Shown: one piece after another, positions 1 through 7,155 of the stretch
How the letters are laid out: each line of letters begins with the position of its first letter
How positions within the stretch are numbered: position 1 is the stretch's first letter
From: Eubacterium sp.
GTDB taxonomy: Bacteria; Bacillota; Clostridia; Oscillospirales; Acutalibacteraceae
Length of the DNA: 24,305 bases
Reading direction: 5' to 3'
Assembly: GCA_029052085.1 (NCBI GenBank)
Contig: JAIDJS010000067.1
Location: 1-24,305, forward strand
Notes under the pieces: model-generated
The model's input: only the letters and a program-made list of their open reading frames with translations
Databases searched by the model: none
What the model was told of the DNA's origin: nothing
Position numbers and translations under genes: made by a program

Positions 1-36
1 ATAAAAAGTAAGTAAGCTGTTTAAGGAGGTTTTCTT

Positions 37-744
37 ATGAGATGCAGAAACTGCGGCTCAGAGAATGAGGACGGAAGATATATATGCCAGAACTGCGGTT
101 CTCCGCTTTATGACGAAAGCGATGAAATGATTGAAAACGGCGCATATCCCGATGAATATGAAGATGATGAGGAATATGAAAAAAAAGCAACCAAGAAAAG
201 CATTATTATCATTGTTGTTCTTGCTGTTATTCTTATTGCTGTTATAGCCGGCGTTGTTTTTGCTGTTACCAGCCTTGGCGGCGGCAAAGAGCCTGAAACA
301 AGCGAATCAGATTCAATCGGTGTATCTGATAATTATTCCGAGGCTTCAAGCAGCAATGTCATTGATAGCACTACCGAAAAAACAACGGAAAAGACTACCG
401 AATCTACAACCGAGAAAACAACGGAAAAGACAACAGAAAAAACAACAACCACTACAGCAAAGCAAACAACGACCAAGCCTACCGAAGCAAAATTCCGTAT
501 TTATGTTGACGTAGATGGCAACGGCAATATTTTAGGCGAGGGAGAATATGCAAGCGGAAAAAGAGTAACTCTTATTGCAACTGCTGAGCCGGGTGCGCAG
601 TTTGTTGGCTGGTATGAAAACGGCGTCATCGTTGCTTCCGGCACAAAGTATTCATTTACAGTTGACAGCGAAAGGCATTTAACAGCCTTGTTCCAGAAAA
701 CACCCGAGGAGGTTACAGACAATGAGCCAGCAGAAAATGAGTAA
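37..744 (+). CDS. Membrane-anchored zinc-ribbon protein with Thr-rich stalk and InlB-like repeat domain
   Basis: Predicted 235-residue single-pass membrane protein of unknown specific function. A cytoplasmic zinc ribbon is visible at the N-terminus (Cys3-x2-Cys6 and Cys17-x2-Cys20), followed by an acidic stretch (26-48), a transmembrane helix at about 55-79 preceded by Lys residues, a Thr/Glu/Lys-rich stalk (about 110-150) built from TTEK units, and a C-terminal domain (about 153-220) with the GxGxxxGEGEYASG...FVGWYENG pattern of divergent InlB B-repeats. Lys residues before the helix and the extracellular-type repeat suggest N-in/C-out topology. AAGGAGG at 24-30 fits the ATG. The next gene overlaps its 3' end by 23 bases, so the two are probably co-transcribed. 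Zinc ribbon plus helix plus variable outer domain is common in Clostridia; binding partners are unknown. Confidence 0.85.
   Translation: MRCRNCGSENEDGRYICQNCGSPLYDESDEMIENGAYPDEYEDDEEYEKKATKKSIIIIVVLAVILIAVIAGVVFAVTSLGGGKEPETSESDSIGVSDNYSEASSSNVIDSTTEKTTEKTTESTTEKTTEKTTEKTTTTTAKQTTTKPTEAKFRIYVDVDGNGNILGEGEYASGKRVTLIATAEPGAQFVGWYENGVIVASGTKYSFTVDSERHLTALFQKTPEEVTDNEPAENE
370..490 (+). repeat. Degenerate 12-base tandem repeat encoding TTEK units
   Basis: Within the stalk region of the zinc-ribbon membrane protein, units of roughly ACAACGGAAAAG recur in frame about six times with synonymous drift, giving TTEK/TTES repeats and then poly-Thr. This is a typical flexible wall-spanning linker; its length can vary between strains by slippage. 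Confidence 0.75.
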
Positions 745-1168
745 AGGCGAAATGGCAGAAGCATTTTTTAAGCAGGGCTGCAATTGTTCTCAGGCAGTTG
801 CCTGTGCATTTGCCGAGGAACTGGATATGGACCGCGCGGATATCGAAAAATTAACGATGGGCTTCGGCGGCGGAATCGGCAGGATGCGAGAGGTTTGCGG
901 AACTGTTTCCGGAATGGCATTTGTTATTTCAGCTCTTTATGCGAAGGAAGGCAAGGCTTCGGTTTATGCAAAAATTCAGAAGGTTGCTGAAGCATTTGAA
1001 GCTGAGAACGGTTCAATCGTCTGCCGTGAGCTTTTGGGGCTTGATAAAAACGGCAATCGCTGTCCCGTTCCCGAACCCAGAACAGAGCAGTATTATAAAA
1101 AACGCCCCTGCAACCAGCTTGTTCATATGGCGGCTGATATTTTAGATGATTTTTTGAAAGCAAATTAA
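722..1168 (+). CDS. C_GCAxxG_C_C family putative redox protein
   Basis: 148 residues matching the C_GCAxxG_C_C family, small cysteine-rich proteins of uncertain, probably redox, role. Visible hallmarks are GCNCSQAVACAF (residues 19-30), the glycine-rich GFGGGIGRMREVCGTVSG block and further conserved Cys residues near 101, 113 and 129. The start is supported by GAGGAGG at 706-712, nine bases upstream and inside the preceding gene, so translation is probably coupled. A perfect intrinsic terminator follows 12 bases after the stop. There are two nearby upstream Met codons in frame at the start (residues 1 and 6); the first has the better spacing. The family assignment is solid, the biochemical role is not. 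Confidence 0.88.
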   Translation: MSQQKMSKGEMAEAFFKQGCNCSQAVACAFAEELDMDRADIEKLTMGFGGGIGRMREVCGTVSGMAFVISALYAKEGKASVYAKIQKVAEAFEAENGSIVCRELLGLDKNGNRCPVPEPRTEQYYKKRPCNQLVHMAADILDDFLKAN

Positions 1169-1180
1169 ATACAGAACATT

Positions 1181-1216
1181 AAAACAACCCATTCTTGTTG
1201 AAGAATGGGTTGTTTT
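1181..1216 (+). terminator. Intrinsic terminator after the C_GCAxxG_C_C gene
   Basis: A perfect 16-bp stem (AAAACAACCCATTCTT at 1181-1196 with its complement at 1201-1216) with a GTTG loop, ending in TTTT. The A-run on the 5' arm means it could also act on the minus strand, but cysK has its own terminator closer by. Confidence 0.9.
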
Positions 1217-1307
1217 ATATCTGATTGTTTTTCAGATCAAGCCTTTATTGTTATTTTGCAGTTGCCGCACTATCTGCATAAACAAACATGTTCATTTCCT
1301 TTCCTTA

Positions 1308-1349
1308 TAAAAAACGGCAGGACTGGCATTTGAAAAAGCCGTCCTGCCG
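1308..1349 (-). terminator. Intrinsic terminator of metY-cysK
   Basis: On the minus strand a stem of CGGCAGGAC+GGC pairs with GCC(A)GTCCTGCCG (one bulged base), followed by TTTTTTAT. It lies 17 bases after the cysK stop codon. The 1217-1305 stretch between the two facing terminators shows nothing else. Confidence 0.88.
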
Positions 1350-1366
1350 AAAAGGGGTTTTCTTCA

Positions 1367-2293
1367 TTATGAAAAAAGTGCCGTTGAAAGATATCTTTCG
1401 CCTGTATCCGGAAGAAGAACAACAATATTCTTGCCCTTAAATTCTTCTCTTGCAGCAATCTGCTGCGCAGCCCAAAGTGCTGCACCGCTTGAAATACCGA
1501 CAAGAATGCCCTCTGTTTTGGCAATTTTATTACCTGTTTCAAAGGCTGCCTCATTCGGAACAGTAATAACCTCGTCATAAACTTCCGTATTCAATGTATC
1601 GGGAACAAAGCCTGCACCGATACCCTGAATTTTATGCGCGCCTGCCTTGCCCTCTGAAAGCACAGGCGAGCTTGCAGGCTCAATAGCAAACACTTTTATG
1701 GCCGGATTCTTTTCTTTCAGATATCTGCCGATACCCGAAACTGTTCCCCCTGTTCCGACACCGGCTACAAAAGCATCTATCTTTCCATCTAAATCATTCC
1801 AGATTTCCGGACCCGTTGTATCATAATGCGCCTGCGGATTTGCAGGATTTTCGAACTGACCTAAAATAACAGCACCGTCAATTTCTTTTTGCAATACCTC
1901 TGCCTTTTGTATTGCACCTGTCATACCGAGCGCACCCTCGGTTAAAACAACCTCTGCACCGTAAGCCTTAACCAGATTTCTGCGCTCAACACTCATGGTT
2001 TCGGGCATTGTAAGAATAACCCTGTAGCCCTTTGCTGTACCTACACTTGCCAGACCTATACCCGTATTGCCCGAGGTTGGCTCAATAATGGTTGCACCCC
2101 GCTTCAGGATTCCTTTTTGTTCTGCATCATCAATCATAGCAGCAGCTACCCTGTCTTTTACCGAGCCTGCAGGATTAAAATATTCAAGCTTTGCAAACAT
2201 ATTTGCTTCAATATTTTCCCTTGAAGCGTAGTTATTCAGCTTCAAAACAGGGGTTTTTCCGATTAATTCCGTTACATTATTATAAATTGCCAT
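1367..2293 (-). CDS. cysK: Cysteine synthase A (O-acetylserine sulfhydrylase)
   Basis: PLP enzyme that makes L-cysteine from O-acetyl-L-serine and sulfide in the cytoplasm. All family marks are present in 308 residues: the PLP-binding Lys46 in NPAGSVKDR, the substrate loop PTSGNTG (72-78), the phosphate-binding [13 protein letters not shown] loop and the late GISSGAA serine. GAAAGGAAAAAG upstream supports the ATG. It begins 24 bases after the metY stop on the same strand, so both are read from the metY promoter. In Firmicutes CysK also moonlights as the partner of the repressor CymR and of serine acetyltransferase; no cysE is in the window, but an Rrf2 regulator with a C-terminal Ile is encoded just upstream of metY. 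Confidence 0.97.
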   Translation of the reverse strand: MAIYNNVTELIGKTPVLKLNNYASRENIEANMFAKLEYFNPAGSVKDRVAAAMIDDAEQKGILKRGATIIEPTSGNTGIGLASVGTAKGYRVILTMPETMSVERRNLVKAYGAEVVLTEGALGMTGAIQKAEVLQKEIDGAVILGQFENPANPQAHYDTTGPEIWNDLDGKIDAFVAGVGTGGTVSGIGRYLKEKNPAIKVFAIEPASSPVLSEGKAGAHKIQGIGAGFVPDTLNTEVYDEVITVPNEAAFETGNKIAKTEGILVGISSGAALWAAQQIAAREEFKGKNIVVLLPDTGERYLSTALFS

Positions 2294-2317
2294 AGTCTTT
2301 TTCCTTTCAATAAAATA

Positions 2318-3604
2318 TTATTTTATAGCGTTAAACGCCTGATCTAAATCATGAAGTATATCATCTATATGCTCGGTACCGATGGAAAGACGGATTGTAT
2401 TATCGTGAATATTCTGCTCTTCAAATTCCGATTCGGAAAGCTGAGAATGCGTTGTTGTTTTCGGATGAATAACAAGCGATTTCACATCCGCAACATTTGC
2501 GAGAAGCGAGAAAATGCTAAGATGATCAATAAATTTCTTCGCATCTGCTTCCGTACCCTTAATATCAAAAGTAAAAATGGAGCCTGCACCGTTCGGGAAA
2601 TATGTATTGTATAAATCCTTATACCTGTTATCCAATGACGGATGATTGATTCTTTCAACAAGCGGATGCGCTGAAAGATATGCAAGCACCTTTTTTGTGT
2701 TTTCAACATGGCGGTCTACACGGAGCGAAAGCGTTTCAACCCCCTGCAAAAGAAGAAAGGCATTGAAAGGAGAAATTGCCGCACCCGTATCTCTGAGAAG
2801 AATTGCACGGATATACGTTACAAATGCCGCAGGACCTGCTGCTTCCACAAAGCTGATGCCGTGATAGCTTGCGTTCGGCTCACTGAGCTGCGGGAATTTG
2901 CCGCTTGCTGCCCAATCAAACTTTCCGCTGTCTACAATTACACCGCCAAGCGTTGTGCCGTGACCGCCGATAAACTTCGTTGCACTGTGAACAACGATAT
3001 CCACACCGTAATCCATTGCACGAAGAAGATACGGCGTTGTAAAGGTTGCATCGGCAACAAGCGGAATATTGTGCTTATGTGCAATCGCTGCAAGCGCTTC
3101 AATATCAACAAGATTTGAATTCGGATTTCCGAGCGTTTCAAAGAAAATTGCTTTTGTGTTTTCCTGAATGGCATTTTCAAAATTTGCAAGATCATCAGGA
3201 TCAACAAAGGTTGTTGTTACGCCATGTTCAGGAAAGGTATGCGCAAGATAATTATAAGTACCGCCGTAAATCGTTTTTGCGCTTACGATATGATCGCCTG
3301 CCTTTGCAAGCGCCTGAAAGGTGTACGCAAGAGCGGCAGCACCCGAAGCCGTTGCAAGAGCGGCAACACCGCCCTCCAGCGCAGCAATTCTTTCTTCAAA
3401 CACACCCTGGGTTGAATTCGTTAATCTGCCGTAAATGTTTCCTGCGTCTGTAAGATTGAATCTTGCCTCGGCATGTTCGCTGTTTCTGAATACATAAGAC
3501 GTAGTCTGATAAATCGGAACGGCTCTTGCATCCGTTGCCGGGTCCGGGTTTTCCTGCCCTACGTGAAGCTGAAGTGTTTCAAAATGATATTTATAATCTG
3601 ACAT
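2318..3604 (-). CDS. metY: O-acetylhomoserine sulfhydrylase (O-acetyl-L-homoserine thiol-lyase)
   Basis: Cys/Met-metabolism PLP enzyme that forms homocysteine directly from O-acetylhomoserine and sulfide, the direct-sulfhydrylation route to methionine. The 428-residue length is that of MetY rather than the shorter (about 380 residues) MetB/MetC enzymes. Visible residues are the YGR of the neighbouring-subunit phosphate site (58-60), Asp185 in VADATFTTPYL pairing with the PLP ring, and the Schiff-base Lys210 in HSATKFIGGHG. GGGAG lies 8-12 bases before the ATG. The gene heads a two-gene unit with cysK and has a roughly 190-base leader carrying an Rrf2-type operator and a small Cys-rich ORF (see those entries), so cysteine-responsive control is likely. 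Confidence 0.95.
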   Translation of the reverse strand: MSDYKYHFETLQLHVGQENPDPATDARAVPIYQTTSYVFRNSEHAEARFNLTDAGNIYGRLTNSTQGVFEERIAALEGGVAALATASGAAALAYTFQALAKAGDHIVSAKTIYGGTYNYLAHTFPEHGVTTTFVDPDDLANFENAIQENTKAIFFETLGNPNSNLVDIEALAAIAHKHNIPLVADATFTTPYLLRAMDYGVDIVVHSATKFIGGHGTTLGGVIVDSGKFDWAASGKFPQLSEPNASYHGISFVEAAGPAAFVTYIRAILLRDTGAAISPFNAFLLLQGVETLSLRVDRHVENTKKVLAYLSAHPLVERINHPSLDNRYKDLYNTYFPNGAGSIFTFDIKGTEADAKKFIDHLSIFSLLANVADVKSLVIHPKTTTHSQLSESEFEEQNIHDNTIRLSIGTEHIDDILHDLDQAFNAIK

Positions 3605-3665
3605 AGTTAAAATCTCCCTAAATAAAATATATGTTTAAAATGTGGTTTTGTTTTATTCTGTAAAA

Positions 3666-3737
3666 TCAACAGCAGCATCGCTGCATTCGCAGAAACAGAG
3701 CGTATACTCGTTTCATTTGTTTGAGAAAATGTTTTAT
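3666..3737 (-). CDS. Putative cysteine leader peptide of metY-cysK
   Basis: A small ORF in the metY leader. From the ATG at 3716 it encodes MKRVYALFLRMQRCCC and stops, so three consecutive Cys codons (TGC TGC TGT) directly precede TGA. That ATG has no ribosome binding site at normal distance. An AAGGAG at 3746-3750 lies eight bases before an in-frame ATA at 3735-3737, which would add seven residues (codons ATA to CAA) if this rare codon is used for initiation; both starts are given as alternatives. The Cys codons overlap two mutually exclusive short hairpins, CTGC-gaat-GCAG and GCAGC-gat-GCTGC. No U-tract terminator is visible between this ORF and metY, so any attenuation would act through translation, mRNA stability or Rho. 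Inference from sequence only. Confidence 0.5.
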   Translation of the reverse strand: MKHFLKQMKRVYALFLRMQRCCC

Positions 3738-3767
3738 TTTTCTTTCTCCTTTTGATAAATTACCACT

Positions 3768-3790
3768 ATTCCTATAAATTTAATAGGAAT
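3768..3790 (-). promoter_or_regulatory. Rrf2-type operator in the metY leader
   Basis: A perfect inverted repeat ATTCCTAT-N7-ATAGGAAT centred on 3779, beginning about seven bases downstream of the expected metY transcription start. A 19-base core read on the minus strand (3772-3790) is 16/19 identical to the sequence filling the -35/-10 spacer of the rrf2 gene (4505-4523). Location just after the start suggests a block of promoter clearance. Confidence 0.75.
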
Positions 3791-3802
3791 TATCTTGATA
3801 AA

Positions 3803-3831
3803 AGAATAGCACTTAACAAAGAAATTGTCAA
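3803..3831 (-). promoter_or_regulatory. Sigma-A promoter of metY-cysK
   Basis: TTGACA (3826-3831) and TATTCT (3803-3808) separated by 17 bases on the minus strand. The start would fall near 3796, giving a leader of about 190 bases before the metY ATG. The stretch from 3832 to 3948 holds no gene or obvious structure. Confidence 0.85.
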
Positions 3832-3948
3832 GCGCTTTTCTGAAAAATTTTAAATGATGAAATCATATGTAACCTCAGACAAGCAATGCCTGTCCCTGCA
3901 ATAATCTATAAAAGTGAAGCAAAAGCCTTTTGTTCATCTAAACTCTTT

Positions 3949-4053
3949 GGCAAGGAAGGCAGATTGATTTTGAGATTTGTGTGGAATCCCTCCGAGTGCT
4001 TCGCACCCACCTCCCTTTGACAAGGGAGGCACAGAGGTTTTGAGATTTATATG
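3949..4053. repeat. Dispersed-repeat-like element with direct repeats and a hairpin
   Basis: Two imperfect direct repeats of about 35 bases (3949-3985 and 4019-4053), each containing a purine-rich AAGG(A/G)AGGCA block and then TTTTGAGATTT, flank a core with GTGC-ttc-GCAC and a perfect CCTCCCTT-tgac-AAGGGAGG hairpin (4010-4029). The second copy runs over the stop codon of the rrf2 gene. The composition resembles short structured repeats scattered through gut Clostridia genomes, but this is from memory of such repeats and no second genomic copy is visible here. The core lacks a T-run, so it is a poor terminator. Confidence 0.55.
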
Positions 4054-4478
4054 ACAAAATCGGTTTGCTTATTTCTTTGCTCTTCAACCAAATCTGCAAG
4101 TGTAATATGATCAACAACATTGTTTATGGCTTCATTCAGTTTTTCCCAAACAGAAATTGTTGCACATTCAGCATAACGTGCGCACTGCTCTGCCTCTTCA
4201 ATACAGGCAACGGGAGCAAGGCTTCCCTCTGTTAAGCGAAGAATCATCCCTACCGTATATTCCTCGGGCGCTTTTGCCAGACGATAACCACCGCCGGCGC
4301 CCCGCTCGCTTTTAACAAAGCCGGCACGATTCAGCATAGAAATAATCTGTTCAAGATATTTAATGCTTATCTCCTGCCTTGCGGCAATAGCTTTGATTGA
4401 AATATTTTCGCCCGTATTATTTAAAGCCAAATCCAGCATAAGCCTGAGCGCATATCTGCCTTTTGTTGAAATCCTCAA
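4047..4478 (-). CDS. Rrf2 family transcriptional regulator (CymR/IscR-like)
   Basis: Winged-helix DNA-binding regulator of 143 residues. The N-terminus RISTKGRYALRLMLDLA, the recognition helix region ISIKYLEQIISMLNRAGFVKSERGAGGGYRLA and the late Cys cluster are classic Rrf2. A GTG at 4487 is possible, but GAGGTG overlaps it; the TTG at 4476-4478 sits six bases after that GAGGTG and gives the standard family start, so it is preferred. Three Cys (92, 99 and 105) lie where IscR has its iron-sulfur ligands (92, 98 and 104), so a cluster is possible; Bacillus CymR lacks these. The protein ends TDFVI: a C-terminal Ile like that with which serine acetyltransferase docks into CysK. The identical operator at its own promoter and at metY suggests autoregulation and control of metY-cysK. 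Confidence 0.88.
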   Translation of the reverse strand: MRISTKGRYALRLMLDLALNNTGENISIKAIAARQEISIKYLEQIISMLNRAGFVKSERGAGGGYRLAKAPEEYTVGMILRLTEGSLAPVACIEEAEQCARYAECATISVWEKLNEAINNVVDHITLADLVEEQRNKQTDFVI

Positions 4479-4498
4479 TCTGTTCACCTCGTTTTATT

Positions 4499-4527
4499 AT
4501 AATACTACAATTTTAGTAGGAATTCAA
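4499..4527 (-). promoter_or_regulatory. Autoregulated promoter of the rrf2 gene
   Basis: TTGAAT (4522-4527) and TATTAT (4499-4504) with a 17-base spacer on the minus strand. The spacer plus two bases (4505-4523) reads ATTCCTACTAAAATTGTAG, matching the metY operator at 16/19 positions, so bound protein would cover both promoter elements. Confidence 0.75.
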
Positions 4528-4547
4528 GGATATATTTAAGACAAAAC

Positions 4548-4571
4548 AAGAGGGCATCTGTATGCCCTCTT
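4548..4571 (-). terminator. Intrinsic terminator of purA
   Basis: Perfect 10-bp stem AAGAGGGCAT-loop-ATGCCCTCTT followed on the minus strand by TTGTTTTGT, six bases after the purA stop. Confidence 0.88.
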
Positions 4572-4576
4572 TATGT

Positions 4577-5857
4577 TTATTTATTTCTGTATATAATTGC
4601 TTCTCTTTCAGGGCCGTTTGAAACCATTGTAATCGGAAAGCCGATTTCTTTTTCAATGAACTCTACATAATCCCTTGTTTCCTGCGGAAGCTCATCATAA
4701 TTTCTGATTCCCCTGATATCACAATGCCAGCCCTTTAATGTTTTAAGAACAGGCTTGCACTTTTTAAGAGCAGGCGTTGTCGGGAAATAATCAATAACCT
4801 CGCCGTCAAGCTCATAGCCAACGCAAACCTTGATTTCTTCAAGATAGGAAAGACAATCCAGCGCAGTCATAACAACCTGCGTTGCACCCTGACACTCAAC
4901 ACCATAGCGTGTAGCAACGCAATCGAACCAACCTACACGGCGCGGTCTTCCGGTTGTAGCACCGAATTCGCCCTTATCGCCGCCGTGGATACGAAGCTCC
5001 TGCGCTTCCTCTTCATCAAGAATTTCGGAAACAAATTCACCTGCACCGACAGCACTTGAATATGCCTTTGTTACAACAACAATATCCTTTATCTGATTTG
5101 CAGGAATACCTGCACCGACACAGCCATAACCAGCAAGCGTTGAGGAAGAGGTAACCATCGGATAAATTCCGAAATCAGGATCCTTAAGTGTTCCAAGCTG
5201 ACCCTCAAGCAGAATCTCCTTGCCGTCTTTAATTGCATTCTGAATATATGTATGCGTATCGCAAACGAAAGGCGCAATCTTTTCCTTATAATCCATACAG
5301 GTTGCAAACAGCTCGTCCTCATCAAGAAGCGGCTTGTTGTAAACATATTTTAATGTTAAGTTTTTAAGCGTACAGATATTTTTGATTTTTGCCTTTAAGG
5401 TTTCATCATCAAAAAGCTCATTAACCTGAATGCCGATTTTTGCATATTTATCTGAAAAGAAAGGAGCAATACCGCTTTTTGTTGAACCGAAAGCAGCTTT
5501 TCCGAGTCTTTCCTCTTCATATTCATCAAGAAGAATATGATAAGGCATAAGAATCTGGCAGCGTTCCGAAACAAGAAGCTTTGGATTAAGGCCTGCCTTT
5601 TTAACATCCTCAAGCTCATTGATAAACTTGTTTATATCAAGCGCAACACCGTTTCCGATAATGCAGGTTGTATTTTCACTGCAAACACCGCTTGGCATTA
5701 AATGAAGCGCAAATCTTCCGTGTTCGTTAATAATTGTGTGGCCTGCGTTAGCACCGCCCTGAAAACGAATAACAATATCTGCTTTGGAAGCAAACATATC
5801 GGTAATTTTACCCTTGCCCTCATCGCCCCAGTTGGCACCTACTATTGCTCTAACCAT
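4577..5857 (-). CDS. purA: Adenylosuccinate synthetase
   Basis: Cytosolic GTP-dependent enzyme that joins IMP and aspartate to adenylosuccinate, the first committed step to AMP. The 426 residues start with the signature GANWGDEGKGKITD (P-loop GDEGKGK at 11-17, catalytic Asp12-equivalent), followed by FQGGANAGHT with the catalytic His, then the GEFGATTGRPRRVGW block that binds IMP and the late KTLKGW...DYVEFIE region. AGGAG eight bases upstream supports the ATG. It is monocistronic, with its own promoter (5923-5951) and terminator (4548-4571). No PurR box or guanine riboswitch is seen in the 65-base leader. Confidence 0.97.
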   Translation of the reverse strand: MVRAIVGANWGDEGKGKITDMFASKADIVIRFQGGANAGHTIINEHGRFALHLMPSGVCSENTTCIIGNGVALDINKFINELEDVKKAGLNPKLLVSERCQILMPYHILLDEYEEERLGKAAFGSTKSGIAPFFSDKYAKIGIQVNELFDDETLKAKIKNICTLKNLTLKYVYNKPLLDEDELFATCMDYKEKIAPFVCDTHTYIQNAIKDGKEILLEGQLGTLKDPDFGIYPMVTSSSTLAGYGCVGAGIPANQIKDIVVVTKAYSSAVGAGEFVSEILDEEEAQELRIHGGDKGEFGATTGRPRRVGWFDCVATRYGVECQGATQVVMTALDCLSYLEEIKVCVGYELDGEVIDYFPTTPALKKCKPVLKTLKGWHCDIRGIRNYDELPQETRDYVEFIEKEIGFPITMVSNGPEREAIIYRNK

Positions 5858-5922
5858 AATGATAACTCCTATGTATACAGTAAAATAGGCTCGGAAATCA
5901 ATAAAACCCCGTGCCTTGTATT

Positions 5923-5951
5923 ATTATATAGTATGTAATTTATTAAGTCAA
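5923..5951 (-). promoter_or_regulatory. Sigma-A promoter of purA
   Basis: TTGACT (5946-5951) and TATAAT (5923-5928) with a 17-base spacer on the minus strand, about 65 bases before the ATG. Confidence 0.85.
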
Positions 5952-5973
5952 CAAAATATTGCTGTGTTCATTA

Positions 5974-6001
5974 AAAAAAGAGGGCATCTGCCCTCTTTTT
6001 T
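5974..6001 (-). terminator. Intrinsic terminator of the phosphatase lipoprotein gene
   Basis: AAAAAAGAGGGC-atct-GCCCTCTTTTTT, a perfect 12-bp stem. It overlaps the last two bases of the stop codon (6000-6002), so the ribosome must clear the stem before termination. Confidence 0.9.
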
Positions 6002-7097
6002 AATCAGATAACATTATATTTATAATCGCATCAAGCTGTTCAGCCGGAACGCCGAAATCAACAAGGCAGTTATATGCCTTTTCACTTAACATATCGCCCT
6101 CAGCCGCAGCAACAGATGTATAATAAACACTTTCTTCAAGTCCGCTTGCTTTCCGTTTGCCGCCGATTGAGCCGAAATTTGAAAACAGGTAATCCCTGTG
6201 CAAATCATCATCCGAAACACCCAGAAGTGCATTTACAAGATAGGCAATCATGCCTGTTCGGTCTGTTCCGATATTACAGTGAAAAATAACAGGATAATTC
6301 TTTTTATCGGCAAGAACGGAGAAAACCTTTAAAATCTGCTCTTTATTGCCGTTAAAGGTATCGCCCTCCCATTCCATCGGGCAGCTTACATATTGAACAC
6401 TGCTTCCGAGCGGGCTTTCCGTTATTCCGCCAACCTCGCCCGTATCCGTTTTGCGCAGATCAATTTCTGTTTTAATGCCAAGCTCATAGAGCATAACCTC
6501 TTTACCGTTTTCCGTTATTTCAATAACCGGCTTTTCGGCGCTGCTTTCATTCAGCCTGCCGCAGCGGAAAATAAGGTTTTGGTTTGTTCTTGTACCGCTC
6601 TCTGTTTCCCAGCCGCCCAAATCTCTTACATTGGTTACACCGTCTACATACAGATTTCTCGGCGCATTTGAACAGGTTGAAAAGCTTTTGATTTCGCTTT
6701 CCCTGCCATCCTGTGTTACCGTCCAGTAATAGGTTTCCGCAATTTTAAGATTGTAAATTTCAATTTCATTTGCTTCAACATCATAAACATCTGCATCAGT
6801 CATATCGCTGTTTTCACTTATTCTGAACAGATAATTGCCTGTATCATCGGCTTCCCACTGAAATTTAACAGGCATCGGTCTGCTTTTTTCCTTTTTGCCG
6901 TTTGCAGTGCCTGTTTTTATATCCGCTTTTCCGATATAGCTTTCCTGCGATACAGTGTGAATATCGGCAACCATTTCTTCGGCTGAAGAAAAGCGGATAA
7001 CATCCGGCTCCTCCGAAGCTGTGCAGCCTGCAAAGGCAGAGAATAGCAATACCAGTGCAAGAACAGCAGACAAGGCTTTTATTGAATATGTTTTCAT
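6000..7097 (-). CDS. Lipoprotein with a tyrosine/serine phosphatase domain
   Basis: Predicted exported lipoprotein phosphatase of 365 residues. The start at 7097 is preferred over an upstream GTG (7136): it gives a clean signal peptide (MKTYSIK, hydrophobic core, lipobox FAGC with Cys25), and AAAGAG lies nine bases upstream. A fibronectin-type-III-like segment (about 75-145, ending YYWTVTQDGRESEIKSFST) is followed by a Y_phosphatase3-type domain beginning RNLYVDGVTNVRDLGGW and carrying the P-loop HCNIGTDRTG with nucleophile Cys274 and its Arg six residues later. The substrate is unknown; extracellular location argues for a nutrient or surface phosphoester rather than intracellular signalling. 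It is 58 bases downstream of the yitT-like gene and may be read with it. Confidence 0.85.
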   Translation of the reverse strand: MKTYSIKALSAVLALVLLFSAFAGCTASEEPDVIRFSSAEEMVADIHTVSQESYIGKADIKTGTANGKKEKSRPMPVKFQWEADDTGNYLFRISENSDMTDADVYDVEANEIEIYNLKIAETYYWTVTQDGRESEIKSFSTCSNAPRNLYVDGVTNVRDLGGWETESGTRTNQNLIFRCGRLNESSAEKPVIEITENGKEVMLYELGIKTEIDLRKTDTGEVGGITESPLGSSVQYVSCPMEWEGDTFNGNKEQILKVFSVLADKKNYPVIFHCNIGTDRTGMIAYLVNALLGVSDDDLHRDYLFSNFGSIGGKRKASGLEESVYYTSVAAAEGDMLSEKAYNCLVDFGVPAEQLDAIINIMLSD

Positions 7098-7155
7098 AAT
7101 CATCATCTCTTTACCTGTTTTTTTACATTTTAACACAATTCATCAAGATACACAA

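Noticed and set aside
370..490. CRISPR-like array
   Set aside because: The repetition is a 12-base in-frame coding repeat without spacers.
2708..3118. 136-residue + strand frame opposite metY
   Set aside because: Antisense shadow; Cys/Arg-rich composition, no start signals.
3605..3800. SAM riboswitch or T-box in the metY leader
   Set aside because: No kink-turn/pseudoknot core of a SAM riboswitch and no T-box sequence (TGGNACCGCG-like) or terminator is visible.
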